A stretch of DNA of 64,000 nt. Source: Hexactinellida sp. DTS-2022 (lineage: Eukaryota; Porifera; Hexactinellida). Positions 25,501-36,817 of the stretch are shown one piece after another. A model generated the notes under the pieces. That model searched no databases. It saw only the letters and a program-made list of their open reading frames with translations, and had not been told where the DNA came from. Each line of letters begins with the position of its first letter. The stretch's first letter is position 1. Made by a program: the position numbers and the translations under genes. Where the stretch lies: assembly GCA_028753945.1 (NCBI GenBank), contig JAPNXP010000010.1, positions 127,042 through 191,041 of the forward strand. The letters are read 5' to 3'.

Positions 25501-26121
25501 CCTGAGATCGATATGCACTCAGCTGTTTCATCTCTCTCTCGCGAGGAGATTCAATGAACCTCTTAGCTTTCCGTCTCTTTATGGTGTTCTGAATGCTGAA
25601 CACGCGCTTTCTAACAACCGAAGCCTGCTTGTCAGACATCCATGCCACTGATGCCTCCAAATCGAATCCGTTAACATTCGTATCCGCTAAAAGTTAATTA
25701 ATTAAATTAATGTATAATTATTGCAGACAGTAGTATAAGCGTACATCTAATTCTCTCTACGATGTTCTCCATTCCTGCATCTTCTAGCCAAGAGAACTGC
25801 TCCTGTACCTCTACACGAATAGAGGTGTTAAACAGTACATTATAACACAAAATCGGATTTCAGTTAATTCTTACCTTTCTCTTCTCGCTCTTCCTCTGTC
25901 AACTTTTCAGGTTCCTTCTCCACTTCGTTTTCAGGGTAGTATGACACGCGATCAGCTGAGTGGATATCTTGCCACTCAGAAAAGAAAGTCTCCAGGTCAG
26001 TCGATATCAGTCTCCCCCGCTAAACAACACAGCCACAAATCTCATTTTGTCCTCAACACAGTTGTTGCGTGTAACCTACCTTTAGGGGGGGAGCTCTGTC
26101 CCTAGAAAGCTTACTCTCCAT
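22511..26121 (-). CDS. RhoGAP protein of the ARHGAP18/28/40 group
   Basis: GTPase-activating protein for Rho-family GTPases. Seventeen exons join in phase: 26121-26080, 26019-25875, 25810-25745, 25686-25490, 25428-25294, 25242-24904, 24846-24681, 24461-24364, 24309-24285, 24222-24170, 24111-24011, 23957-23899, 23842-23547, 23234-23160, 23098-23015, 22957-22684, 22632-22511. They give about 758 residues (human ARHGAP28 about 729). The group signature EEDGITRIGDLHPLDFKKIG precedes the RhoGAP domain (about 365-575), which keeps the arginine finger (GILRIPG), LKQFLREMPSPL and IAPNLF. The C-terminal block ends with LHIYEFSGNIK, matching the family's YEIGGNIG motif. Exon 15 uses an atypical GTTTGT donor. 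It is by far the most intron-rich gene in the window. Confidence 0.9.
24506..24667. repeat. Inverted-repeat MITE, CAGTCGACTCCGCTTAA family (long copy)
   Basis: A 162-bp element in RhoGAP intron 7, flanked by TA on both sides. Left end CAGTCGACTCCGCTTAATAG; right end AAAGCGGAGTCGACTG. The interior contains repeated CTTAATCGGGTCAAA motifs. A shorter relative is in SRRM1 intron 3 (43952-44053). Confidence 0.88.
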
Positions 26122-26586
26122 CGTAGGTTTGAGGAAGTTAAACAAAACACGAGCTTTCCGAATAAAATACATTTAAATCGTCAAATACAGCTTATTAACA
26201 TGCATGTTTTTATAACAGTTCACTCAGGTTATTATTAGTATCAACACCAAATGTGGGGAAGAGATGAACTTTTTAATTAGGCTGCTTGTAATTAGATAAA
26301 CCCTCGTGCATTTCCATAAAATTAGTAGTGTTAATTAATTCTATATTATTAGTGGTTGAGGTTTAAATTGAGTTGTCTTTCAGACAGACAGACTTTTAAT
26401 TAATTAATAAAATTGATAATTTTTCCGTCCAAATTTCCAAATAAAGTTCTGGCGTCAGCTTACAAGAATTTAACTTCAAATAATACACAAAAAACTGTTC
26501 ACTCAAACATAAATAAATTGTGTAAATAATGAAAGAAAGAAAGCCTATGAAATAAAACTGTTCAAACGAATGGAAACGTGTTTCAC

Positions 26587-27144
26587 TCAATATTTAAACG
26601 CTGATGCCTTCTCTTTGAAAGCCTCCTTGCGCATACGAGTCTCTTCAGCCTCCTTTGCTTTCCTTTCTTTGTCACCTTTCATTTCTTCCTCAAACCTCGC
26701 TCCCTTGGATACCTCGGCTGCCTTAGCTTCGAAGAAACACTTTGCGCCCTTCACACCTTCTTCTGCAACATTGCAATTTTTCGCGATCACTGAGAGACCA
26801 TCCGCGATCAATTCCCCTGAGGACGCCTTTCGGAAAATCAGAAGAAACTCGCGGAATGAAATCTGGTTGTCCATGTCCTCGTCTACTTCCTTTATCATGG
26901 CCTTGAGTGCCAGGTGAGTTTGCGGCGCACCCAGCTTTTCCATCATCAGCTTGAGCTCCATTATATCAATAAAATTAGAATGGTCAGCATCGTACTTTTC
27001 GAATGATTTCTTATACTCTTTGATTTCTTGAATAGAATATTCCTTAAATTCAGCATAAATCGACCCATGAGTGCCAGCTTTCGCTGTTTCTTCGCCCTCG
27101 TTGATCCTTTCACGGCGAGCTAGGATTTTATCCAATTCAGACAT
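26587..27144 (-). CDS. EFHD2: Swiprosin/EFHD-family EF-hand protein
   Basis: Calcium-binding, actin-associated adaptor (swiprosin-1/EFHD2; fly Swip-1). Intronless, 185 residues from the ATG at 27144. An internal region YSIQEIKEYKKSFEKYDADH leads into EF-hand 1 (DADHSNFIDIMELKLMMEKL) and is followed by EF-hand 2 (DEDMDNQISFREFLLIFRKA). Both loops have good calcium ligands. A long charged C-terminal coiled coil (EEEMKGDKERKAKEAEETRM) matches the family. It is shorter than human EFHD2 (240) because the disordered N-terminus is reduced. EFHD1 and EFHD2 cannot be separated at this distance. Confidence 0.88.
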   Translation of the reverse strand: MSELDKILARRERINEGEETAKAGTHGSIYAEFKEYSIQEIKEYKKSFEKYDADHSNFIDIMELKLMMEKLGAPQTHLALKAMIKEVDEDMDNQISFREFLLIFRKASSGELIADGLSVIAKNCNVAEEGVKGAKCFFEAKAAEVSKGARFEEEMKGDKERKAKEAEETRMRKEAFKEKASAFKY

Positions 27145-27515
27145 ATTCGATGCTAAGACTCTCAATTAATTTACAACAGAATAACAACAGAATGTATGGA
27201 TCTAACCTAATGAAAAATGGATTAGTGAGTTATTTATTACAGATAATCTAAGCCTTCTACCATAAAAGTGAATGATTCAATGGATCTTTTGTACTTGTGA
27301 TTTATTACATAATACTTAGATAATTCCAAAAAAGTTGATAGCGTTTCAGATTATTTTCAATCTGCTAACATCATATTCAATGGGTTCAGAAGCCACTTGA
27401 TTATATTAGGATATTAATTACCCCTTACAAACTGTTATGAGAAAAGTAGGAAATAAATTGTATTATAAATCTGGAAAAGGTAAGTGACCGTTTTGCGTAA
27501 AAACTGTAAAATAAA

Positions 27516-30500
27516 CTATTTGTTAGCATACATGGCTGTAAAGTTGAAACGAGCATTTATAAGCTCATTTTTGTCGTCATCAATACGATTCTCAGAATTA
27601 TCCACTGTCAACTTACGGAGGGCTGAGCCAGCGATATGTGGCCTGGGAATCTTTAGCTGAGACTGTTCTAAAGTTTTGAAAAACTTTACACTATCTTGTA
27701 CAGAAACAGTCGTGTACAAGCCTGTAATAGGAGGCTCGCTATTCGGAATATCAGAAAAATTCCACTTCTTGTTATCAAGAAGAACCTGTTTCCTGATTAA
27801 CTTACTACTCACGTTAGTTATTTCTGTTAGGAAATTAACAACAGCTCTCTTCTCGTTTGCGGCCCTCAGAAACGCCCCTTTAGTTTTCCTCCTGGCCAAC
27901 AGTCCCCTGTAGAACCGCTGTATGGTGAGTGCTCCGTATTCTCTGTTGTACTCCTCGACTATGCCCCTCTCAAGCTGATGACGTAACGAACCCTTGCTGC
28001 GCGCCTTGCGAGTCCGAGACTCTAGGTGTGCTCTGTCGCCGACTGGGATTACCTTCTCTATCCACACATCGAATTCGCTCTTATTGCTCTGTGTTCCTAC
28101 CAGTCCCGGTCTCATTATGAGCACTGTCTCCCTGTTACGTTTCTGTTCTCTTTCTTCGCGTCTCCGTTTGGCGATCAGACTTCTAGTGGCTCTTTGTAAC
28201 ACTATTGCTGCGGTCTGTTTCCTGATAAGATCTCTGAACCTCCTACGAGCTACAAACCCTCTCACGCCTGCTTGTATCTTAGTTAAGCTCTCTATCATTA
28301 ACTGCTCTTGGAGATGCGAATAGTGCTTCTTTGCTATCCACACTCTTACAGCAGATTGGAGGACCTTAACCATTCGTACTTGTCTGTGAAATATAAATTT
28401 CTGTTTCAAATAACGGAATCGTGCAAGTTTCATTCTTGCCAATGCTTGTAGCTTCACAATATTTCTAACATCACTCTTCACAAGTCTCCAAAATACAATC
28501 CTAAACAACCATGCACGTACACATCTCCCAATCGCACAGGCTGCATTATTCCTCGTATTCCATATGATTCTCTTCCTAAGCCTGCGTGCTAAAAACCCTC
28601 TCGCATATTTCTGTAATATCAAAGCGTGTTTCTTGTATCTCTTCACCATCTCATTCAGCTCCTCAACGTGATAATATCTCAGAAATACTTTACTTCGACC
28701 CAGTTGATAGCCACGAATGCGAGTGGTTTCTAAGATCTGTGCACAGTTTGCAAATGGTCTGTTTACCTTTTGGCCGAAACCGAGGTCTAGCAACTTGTAT
28801 CTCTCTATAAAATCTTCGAACAGCATTCTATGTGAGTATCCATCCTTTCTGATTTTACAAGTCTCGAGCACTCCAGTATACCGTAGTTGCTCTACCACCT
28901 TGTGTGGCAAGAAGAGCTTTGGAGTTTTAGTACCGTTTGGATCGATACATCGAATAAAGTGAGGCTGCGCTGATTCAATCTTTGCCATTAGTTCTCGTAG
29001 AGAGTTTCGGAAATGAGTGCTCACAGTCTGGTTACGAACTAGAGACGCAGGATTTGGTTGAGAACTCTGTACGCCTTGAGGATCACGTCCAGATTTATTT
29101 GAGTCACTTGTTGAGAGGAATTTCAATCGAGACCTTGAGGCTTTGTTTGCAGTGTATGTTTTTCCCGCAAGTAGAGACCCTCCTGCAATGAACTTATCTG
29201 AGAACAACTCTAGTATGAGATCATCTCGTGATTCCCTCAACAGGGTAATTGCACTAGATTGCAGTGTGTCTCGATTTTTCTGTAGAAAACCTATCGCAGA
29301 ATAGCTTACCTTGCCAGCATAATGTATTATTCCGAATGTCGGATGATCAGATTTAGGCTGGATGTAGTGCTTAGACCTACCGTAGTGTGAGTGGAATTTT
29401 GTTACCAGAGAGTGGTCTGAGGCGCTAGAGAACTTGCTCTCATCATCCAAAAGTGCGAGAATGCCAATCGGCTTCTTTAGTAACATATCCAAAATGGGCT
29501 GATTATTAGTGAAAGAAACGGTACCCATGTTGATCCCTTCTCTAGCGTACTCAGCTTGCTCCAGCGCGAAAATATGTTGATTGAAGAAGAACTGGAGCTG
29601 TTCATTCGCTATATTTATATTCATCTGTTCGAGAGAATTCTTCTTGAAATTCTCAAACCCAAAGATGTCCAAAATTCCAATGGATAAATAGTCTGGCGGT
29701 AGAACTTTGGGAACAATTGATATGTTGATCCTCTTTACAATCCAAGAGAAGAGTCGCCCGTATAACGCCTTGGAAATAGCATCACGCATGTCCATGGCTT
29801 GCTCTAACGTGTTTGGTATCTCAAGGTATTCTCCACGAGTAATAACTGCCATAGTGGTTATGACTGGAATCAGCTGATCTGTGTTAATTTTCAAGAGAGT
29901 AGCGGCCTTCTTCACTTCTCCCGGGTTAGCAACCAACGTTGACTCAACAATATGTGACTTTACATCATAACTTCTCATATCTATTTCAATCTGTACATCT
30001 CCCATATGAAGGATGGCAGCTATTATAGAGTAGATAGATGTTTTCTCGCGTGGGGTAAACCCGATAATGTCTAATGAATGACGGATATTGTTGAAATTGA
30101 GAGAGTTCACGGTGTACTGTTTCGGGTTTTCACCGATAGTCCCCCCTATTCTCATGTAGCGGTGATCTTCGCCTGGCGTAAAGTAGAAACTCTCAAGTTT
30201 ATTTTCCTGTCGTAGATAACCAAGGAGATAGTAGAATATGTGGAAGCTTCTCTCTCTCCTTGGTTGGTGTATGATACGAGATTTCTCCAATAAGTATTGT
30301 GTGATTTCTGCACCAATCACACGTCCAGACGAATTAAAAAACACTTCTATATATTTGCCGAATCTTGAAGAGTTGTTATTGATGATAGTACGCGCGTTCC
30401 CGAATGCCTCAAGAACAGGGTTCACTTTCAGAATCTTATCTTCCAACTCCTTAGAGTTTGCTCGCCCCAGCCTCGTCAAATGTTGAAGGATTATATTGGA

Positions 30501-31835
30501 AGCTTCCGTCTTGCCTGCTCCACTCTCCCCAGAAATCAGAACGCATTGCAACTGGTTGTTGACTAGCATTGCCTGGTAAGTGAGGTCCGCAATAGCGAAT
30601 AAATGAGGTGGTCTATCTTTCGTGGTCGGAATATTGATGTAATGCTCTTGAAACCGTTTTGAGTATATATCAAGCGTTTCGAAAGGGTTTAGAGAAATTA
30701 GGACATCCCCCACATAAGTGTATATATCAGTCCGCATATAGCGCTCTTGCAAATAATGTACGATGATTCCTTCATCGATTGTTTCAAGAGATGCGAGGTC
30801 ATGAACCTCCCAGGCTGGTTTACTCAGTAGCTTGGGCTTTATCGTGTCAACGCCACTCTTTGAACTGAGTGTGAATATGTCATTATCGTCCAACCTCGGG
30901 CCCTGAGCTTGATCAAGTAACTGTACCAACTTACGTCTAACTGTACGAGGGTCTACATCGGTATCGACGAAGGGGTCAGTTAAGAGCTCTAAAACGTTTG
31001 GTCTCTTCTCATAGTCCTTTATTAGGCAGCGAGCTACAAAGTCTAGAAATGTTTGTGACCAGTTTTCTGTGTCTCTGACAGTTGGGGATGGGTCACGTGG
31101 AATCCTGAACAACACACGGGCAGGATGTTCTCCGTGATATGGAGTAACCGAATCAGCTACTTCAATTGCAGTGATGCCCAGAGACCAAACATCGGCCCGG
31201 TTGTCATAGTCCATTTCTAATTGATTCTCACAGGCTATTACTTCAGGCGCCATCCAAAAAGGTGTCCCCAAGTGTGTGTGTCTCTTATCTAATGTATACG
31301 CTATCTTTGCTGCTATACCAAAGTCGATCAATTTGATGTTCGCTTGACGAGTAAGTAGGACGTTTTGCCCTTTGATGTCACGATGGATTATATGTGATTT
31401 GTGTAGGTAGAATAATCCCTGAAGAATCTCTCTCAAGATGAATGAAATGCAGTCTTCTTCCAGGCGCGATCCCCTTTCGTGGACGCTTTTAGAAAGATCG
31501 GTGATGGACCCTCCCTCGCAGTACTCCATCACTAGCCACAGCTGTTCGTCCCCTGCTGCGCCCGGTTTTAGATAGGTGCCGTAGAAAGAGGCGATATTGG
31601 GGTGGAGTGAGTGGTGTCTTAGCACCTCTAACTCCGCCCTAATATCGTCCTCTTTCTCACCAATATCATCCATAACTTTGATCGCTTGAATCTCACCAGA
31701 TTTACAATTTCTAGCTTTGTACACCTCTCCATACGTTCCCTCTCCGATCCGCTCAACCAGTTCCCATTTTCCTATCGGGTTTTCTAAGCGTCTCAGTTCT
31801 TGGACTAGTTCAGAATCTGTCATCCATGTAGCCAT
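27516..31835 (-). CDS. MYO3: Class III myosin with N-terminal protein kinase (NINAC-like), intronless
   Basis: Actin motor with an N-terminal STE20-type kinase, found in stereocilia and photoreceptors of bilaterians. One 4.3-kb open frame gives 1439 residues. Kinase (about 24-292): GEGTYGEVYKA P-loop, IKVMDD lysine, HRDIKGQNVLL, DFGIAAK and GTPFWMAPEV are all intact. Motor (about 345-1050): GESGAGKTEASN P-loop, NNNSSRFGKYIE switch I, DIFGFENF switch II. Seven IQ-like motifs follow (such as LQKYARGFLARR, IQAGVRGFVARR, IQRFYRGLLARR), then a short tail. No intron is needed anywhere, which is unusual for a gene this size beside a 17-exon neighbour. Confidence 0.95.
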   Translation of the reverse strand: MATWMTDSELVQELRRLENPIGKWELVERIGEGTYGEVYKARNCKSGEIQAIKVMDDIGEKEDDIRAELEVLRHHSLHPNIASFYGTYLKPGAAGDEQLWLVMEYCEGGSITDLSKSVHERGSRLEEDCISFILREILQGLFYLHKSHIIHRDIKGQNVLLTRQANIKLIDFGIAAKIAYTLDKRHTHLGTPFWMAPEVIACENQLEMDYDNRADVWSLGITAIEVADSVTPYHGEHPARVLFRIPRDPSPTVRDTENWSQTFLDFVARCLIKDYEKRPNVLELLTDPFVDTDVDPRTVRRKLVQLLDQAQGPRLDDNDIFTLSSKSGVDTIKPKLLSKPAWEVHDLASLETIDEGIIVHYLQERYMRTDIYTYVGDVLISLNPFETLDIYSKRFQEHYINIPTTKDRPPHLFAIADLTYQAMLVNNQLQCVLISGESGAGKTEASNIILQHLTRLGRANSKELEDKILKVNPVLEAFGNARTIINNNSSRFGKYIEVFFNSSGRVIGAEITQYLLEKSRIIHQPRRERSFHIFYYLLGYLRQENKLESFYFTPGEDHRYMRIGGTIGENPKQYTVNSLNFNNIRHSLDIIGFTPREKTSIYSIIAAILHMGDVQIEIDMRSYDVKSHIVESTLVANPGEVKKAATLLKINTDQLIPVITTMAVITRGEYLEIPNTLEQAMDMRDAISKALYGRLFSWIVKRINISIVPKVLPPDYLSIGILDIFGFENFKKNSLEQMNINIANEQLQFFFNQHIFALEQAEYAREGINMGTVSFTNNQPILDMLLKKPIGILALLDDESKFSSASDHSLVTKFHSHYGRSKHYIQPKSDHPTFGIIHYAGKVSYSAIGFLQKNRDTLQSSAITLLRESRDDLILELFSDKFIAGGSLLAGKTYTANKASRSRLKFLSTSDSNKSGRDPQGVQSSQPNPASLVRNQTVSTHFRNSLRELMAKIESAQPHFIRCIDPNGTKTPKLFLPHKVVEQLRYTGVLETCKIRKDGYSHRMLFEDFIERYKLLDLGFGQKVNRPFANCAQILETTRIRGYQLGRSKVFLRYYHVEELNEMVKRYKKHALILQKYARGFLARRLRKRIIWNTRNNAACAIGRCVRAWLFRIVFWRLVKSDVRNIVKLQALARMKLARFRYLKQKFIFHRQVRMVKVLQSAVRVWIAKKHYSHLQEQLMIESLTKIQAGVRGFVARRRFRDLIRKQTAAIVLQRATRSLIAKRRREEREQKRNRETVLIMRPGLVGTQSNKSEFDVWIEKVIPVGDRAHLESRTRKARSKGSLRHQLERGIVEEYNREYGALTIQRFYRGLLARRKTKGAFLRAANEKRAVVNFLTEITNVSSKLIRKQVLLDNKKWNFSDIPNSEPPITGLYTTVSVQDSVKFFKTLEQSQLKIPRPHIAGSALRKLTVDNSENRIDDDKNELINARFNFTAMYANK

Positions 31836-32165
31836 TTCTAACTTTTTGAGTAAGCCTACTTATAAACGGACAATCGATATAACTTATATTGGCGCGCGAA
31901 ATAATTCTTATTAGTATATAAGCATATAAGAGAGCGCGCGAATGAGGTAAATACTATTGATCTTAGCCATTACTATGCGAAACTTTTTTACTTCATGATT
32001 ATATTTCTCATTTGTTTCATTTATTACTCATCTCATAAAAGACATTTATATAGTTTTATACTATATTTCATTATTTATTATAACTTAGCAAAAAGTATTG
32101 TCTTCAATAGGTTGTTACATGTGTACAAATTCTAAGACAAATATCTTACAAACGTCTAAAAAATA

Positions 32166-35100
32166 TCAAATTTTCACTTCTTCAAGAGTTTCTTCCGGAA
32201 TTTTCGAATCTCCATCCACAATCTTGCTTAGCTGTTCAAGGCTCTTTTTGGGTCCAATCATTCGAGATGCTGGATCTGCGATCGCCACTTCTGTTGCCGT
32301 ATCCACAGTCACGGTACCTTTGGGAACTGATTCCCCAGGCGTGATGACAAACTTCTTATCGCCATTAGAAATCGGGCTTGAAGGCACACTTAGGCTAGCC
32401 ATGGTATAATTAGCTGAGAGATTTTCTCTACTCGCTGCTCTCGATGAATTTTTCGAAGTTGGCATCGGAGTTATTGGCAAAGTCATTGTTTTGACAAGCA
32501 GATCTCCGAATTTCTTTCCAATCCCAACTTTACTGAACCATTTACTTTCCTGTGCATGCGAGTCCCTTTCGAAGTTGATGGACAACTGAAATCCGAGCGC
32601 GTCCAGCGGTTGAACAACGAGTAACATTTCTTTCAAGAGAGGTTGTATCTTAGGATGGCGACTGTGAACTACAAAGGAATCTACGTCGTACATATTGTCT
32701 AATGCCACTCCTCCCAGGTCGAAAAACACTGAGTAGAGCCATGATTCGAGAAATTGGTTGTTCAAAGCTTGACAAACAAAAGACCGAAACTTGGCACTTG
32801 CTGAACCCAGTGTGTTTGTTACTTCGCTCAGTATACAGATGTCTTCTACAGCTCTGTAGGCAGAAGCGCACGCAAGGATTGACTCTCTGTACTTAACGGT
32901 CTCTAGGACCAGACCCCAGATGTTATTGCTCTCGATTTGAAAAAAGCTACTTTTTGACTTCATTCCCCTCAGTATTATCTCGGCTAGCGAAGAAGCAAGG
33001 TTTCCTCTTATCAATACAGCGACAGCCGGAGTCTTCCTATCGTCCAATAACTGCTTCTTCATTTCTGGATCTCTCGTTGCTCCTGAATGCCAGATGATTG
33101 GATCCACTGCGTTTTGAAGAGTGCTCAGTTTCTCTCTCAGTAGTATAGATAACCGCGTTGGGAGATCAATGACAGGTTCAGCCGGTTGAACTGGTAATTC
33201 TGGTAATTCTGCTATTTTTTCGATAACATCTCCCTCTCCTTTCTTCGTCTCTTCATTCTCAGTTTCTGGCTTACCTTTGACAGCCTCTTCCTCTATAACA
33301 GGAGGAGGAGTTGGAGGCTTATAGTCCTGAATGGTTACATAGTTTTTCGGCACATACCCTTTTCGTCCCTCCTTGTTCTCACAGATCAGCCAGTCGTTAT
33401 TTAATTCCGAAACTATAAACATTACGTCGCCTTCGTCAAACCCTAACTCATCCTCATTGTTCACAGTATTAGAATACTCAGCCACGGCTTGTCGAGTGAA
33501 TTCTACCTTTTGTACTGGAACCTTAGTTTTCGCACTCGAACCACCATTCTTCTTCTTCCATTCAGAGTTGGTGGGTTTGGGTTTGTATATTTTCGGGCCC
33601 GTAACAGACCAGATCCTACTCTTGTCATAGAACACGAGCTCTATTTCCCCAGGCAACTTGAAGATGCTCTTGTTCTCTTCGCCTGCCGAGTAGGCCTCAC
33701 AGTACTGCGAATCAGGAGCTAGAACCCACTTATTGGTCTTCCACTCCAGAATACTCTTGTTGACTTGTATCTTTGGAGGAGGATTATCGGCCTTATTCAA
33801 TACCCACGTTCTCAACAAGGCTGGAGAGATGATCTGGAAAGCTCTGGCTTCACTGCTTTTGGTTGCCAATGTTGCTATGGGAAGCAAAATCGGTTGTCTT
33901 TCATCAGGTTTTTGTGCACCAACGGTAGTTCTCCCTTCGATCTTTGGATTAGCTCTAGCCTGCAAGTCAGATAGGATTGCATTTCTGTCCAGCTCATTTG
34001 TTTTGAGAGACAGGGAGTTGTTTTCCATCAGTTGCCAAGGGGAGTTTTTAATGGTCGGATATCTAAAGGAGAATTAAATATTTGCTACTCATATTGAGGT
34101 TCTCATTAGATCAAATTACCAACTTGAGTCTATTATACATATTCTATCCTACCAACTTACTTTGCGATCTCTTGAAGAGTTATACTTGTTGGTGACAAGG
34201 GGTTTATTTCTTCGTCAGGTGTTTTAGCTGAGGTCACGTGTCTGGCTATTTCTCTAGCGCTCAGAATCGGAGCAAGACTGCTGGGTCTCACCAAATGTAT
34301 TTTCGACTCTTCAACTATTGTAGTCTGTTGTAGAGGAGGTTTGTAATGGGGTTTAGGTGTACTATTTAAATCTTTTTCTATCGACATTTCAAACGGGTGG
34401 CTCTCATTGTGTTTAAGTGCGTCATCTACAAGCGCCATATGTTCATCATCCTATCAGAAACAGATTTGACATAAGCATTACTGCTCACATGTAATGATTG
34501 TTTCAACTTTGTATTTACTTTTGATATTGATAGTGCAGTAGCACGTCCTCTTCTTGGATCGACTGACCCATGAAATGTGTCCTCCTCTTTTACAAACTCT
34601 CCTGAAGTACGCTTCGGATGAAACGTTTTATTAAACAGTTTCTTTACCCCGTCACTCTTAGACGGGCTCGTGCTGTGCAAAGGTGCTAGTCTCCCCCTTG
34701 GCTCTGAAGAGGGTAGCAGCTCAACTGGACTTTCCACAAATGAAGACTCCTCTACTATATCATCCGACAATCTGTCTAACTTCGTGTTATCTTCCTCTGA
34801 ATCCCTTAACCTATTGCAAACAAATTAAATAATAAATTGAGTTGTATGTCCGACTAGCGAACAACATTATATAATTACCTTTGTTCGAACTTAGGGACAA
34901 AAACGCTTGATTGTAGCGGATCACTTTCTAAGTTCTCAATTGCTTCATCGTAGATCATCTCGAAGTTTCTTTGGTTCTTCGCTTTGCTGATAGGAGATGA
35001 GAGAAGCGCGTACTTGTCTTTCATTGTCATTGTTCGACTTCTGTCAGTTTTGGTAGCACCGGCCCCAGCTCCTCCTGGCCTTACGATTAACATTGTTTCC

Positions 35101-36529
35101 TTGGGCTCTACCCAAAGTGGAGTTTGGGTGTAGAGCAGTTCCGCTGGACACTCGGGGTGGGGCAGTTGTATGTCCCCCGCGGTGTGTGCACTGGGCGCTT
35201 GCAGCTCTGTTGACTTGCGAATGAAGAGTGCCGCGTTCGATATCTGGTTGTCGCTTATCTTTGCTTGGATCTAGAAAGAAGAATCGTTTTGATAATTAAT
35301 ACAGTAGACCTGCATAATCCGACCCTCTATAATGCGGAATTCAGCAGAACCGACACTTTACTTATCCCAATGAGCGTCGGACTATGCATTAGAGCCTGCA
35401 TAACCCGACAATTTGACATTTTTCCCTATCCCAAAAGCTTCTACTATTGTATTATATGAGTCATATGATAATTTGGATCAGATTCTTTCCTCGTCATCGA
35501 CTGCTTTTGTGAGAAAACCTCAGCTTAAACAGCCTCAAATGACACGCATTAAGGACTTATTCTCATCATTTCCAAGTACGTTCCACTCTTCATTTGCCAC
35601 ACTTATTACAATTATAACTATTTCACTTGTGGGTAGAGATTATTCAACTGACCTGTTTGGATTGGATTATCTGCTGGCAATTCACGCCCTTGTTCATTAT
35701 CAATGGTAACCAGTCCCCGCTCGGAAAATGCACCACAAAAACTCTGTTGTGAGGCTCCACCACACAGAGGCCATACAACCTGGCTAATTTCGGTCCCGTC
35801 TTATCATCAGGTTTCAGATACTGTACCACTCCCTTGGTGTCCAGGAGCCACAGAGATGATCCACTGGAACTTGAGAGGTCTTGTACCTGCTCCAACACAT
35901 CAGTTCCGGTCATGTTGGAGCTCAGTGTTGTATTCTGAGTGCTCCCGTCGCTGTAGAGTAGTCGGACAGAGCAAGTACCCTCGAAACTTTCTCTTACATG
36001 TACAACCTATTGACAACATACTAAATACAATAAATTCGTAATAAGCTGTAATACTTACTTCTTCCTTTCCTACAAGGCCCAATGGATCCTTTGGATCGAC
36101 CACACAACTTTCCAACAGTTCAATGCTACCACTACTTTTATCAAAGAATACTTTGTTTTCAGTAGGTGTTGACTGTTGCTGCCAAAAAATCTTTTTATCT
36201 TGTAAACACTTTACAAACTTTGCTCTCTCCTCTTGACTATTGGCTTGCAGACTCAGGGAGTGGTGTCCTCCATAGTCTACCTTGAATCCACAGTTGTGTG
36301 CGTCCCTTTTCAATTGACCCACTTGATCTCCGATGAAGGTTGTTTCTGTCACCACCTTTATCTCGTAGAAAGATACCTTGAGTAGAGGGTGGGGATTGTT
36401 GACTTCTTCTTGCTTTTCATAAAAGAATAGATTGCTGCTCTTCACGATCATATATCTCTTCTTCCATTTCCTAATGCCCATACTCGTTAACAGTTGGTGC
36501 ACCTCTCCTTCTAAGGGCTCGTCTTCCAT
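32166..36529 (-). CDS. Multidomain PH - SH3 - RUN protein
   Basis: Six exons join in phase: 36529-36059, 36006-35653, 35270-34879, 34810-34519, 34450-34161 and 34062-32166, giving about 1231 residues. Order: N-terminal PH domain (about 5-115; IRKWKKRYMIVKSSNLFFYE and the C-terminal helix ERAKFVKCLQ); a second beta-rich module encoded by exon 2 (CSVRLLYSDGS...), possibly RA-like; a Ser/Pro-rich linker; an SH3 domain (about 800-855; AVAEYSNTVNNEDELGFDEG and KGYVPKNYV); a Pro-rich stretch; and a RUN-like domain (about 910-1115; KFRSFVCQALNNQFLESWLY). SH3 followed by RUN is known in SGSM3, but no TBC domain is seen here. I cannot assign an orthologue. A role linking membranes, small GTPases and actin is inference. 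The start is the second Met-like position, since the upstream codon is GTG. Confidence 0.75.
35302..35446. repeat. MITE, CAGTAGACCTGCATAATCCGAC family (degraded right end)
   Basis: Left end CAGTAGACCTGCATAATCCG at a TA site, in intron 2 of the PH-SH3-RUN gene. The interior (CAGAACCGACACTTTACTTA, then CCTGCATAACCCGACAATTT) is nearly identical to the element in ClC intron 5. The right end (CTTCTACTAT) is decayed. Confidence 0.72.
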
Positions 36530-36817
36530 TCTCACTAATGTCCGCTTTTGGGATTAATATCAAATTAAAAACTTATTTTGGAAGACAACGAATAATTTAG
36601 TTTATTTCTTCTTTACTCGATTGCTCAATGCAGATTCTTACTATCTGGCTATTGGCTATTGCTCCGTTGCCACTCATATCAATTACGTTGTAGAATGATT
36701 TTATGTCTAAGAGCCGATATTTGTGTGCCACTATCCAATTACATCCAATTATTTGTATTCTTATAAGGAATTACTCCAATTTCAAACTCAATAAGCTCTT
36801 ACAACTTGGATCCCTCT
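36530..36817. promoter_or_regulatory. Bidirectional promoter region
   Basis: A 288-bp gap between the divergent start codons of the PH-SH3-RUN gene (-) and the ClC gene (+). It must hold both 5' UTRs and promoters. No clear TATA box is seen. Confidence 0.4.

Noticed and set aside
34451..34488. 38-bp intron (donor GTGAGC) in the PH-SH3-RUN gene
   Set aside because: Also in phase, but shorter than any other intron here; the upstream donor GTAAAT (68-bp intron, 34451-34518) is preferred.
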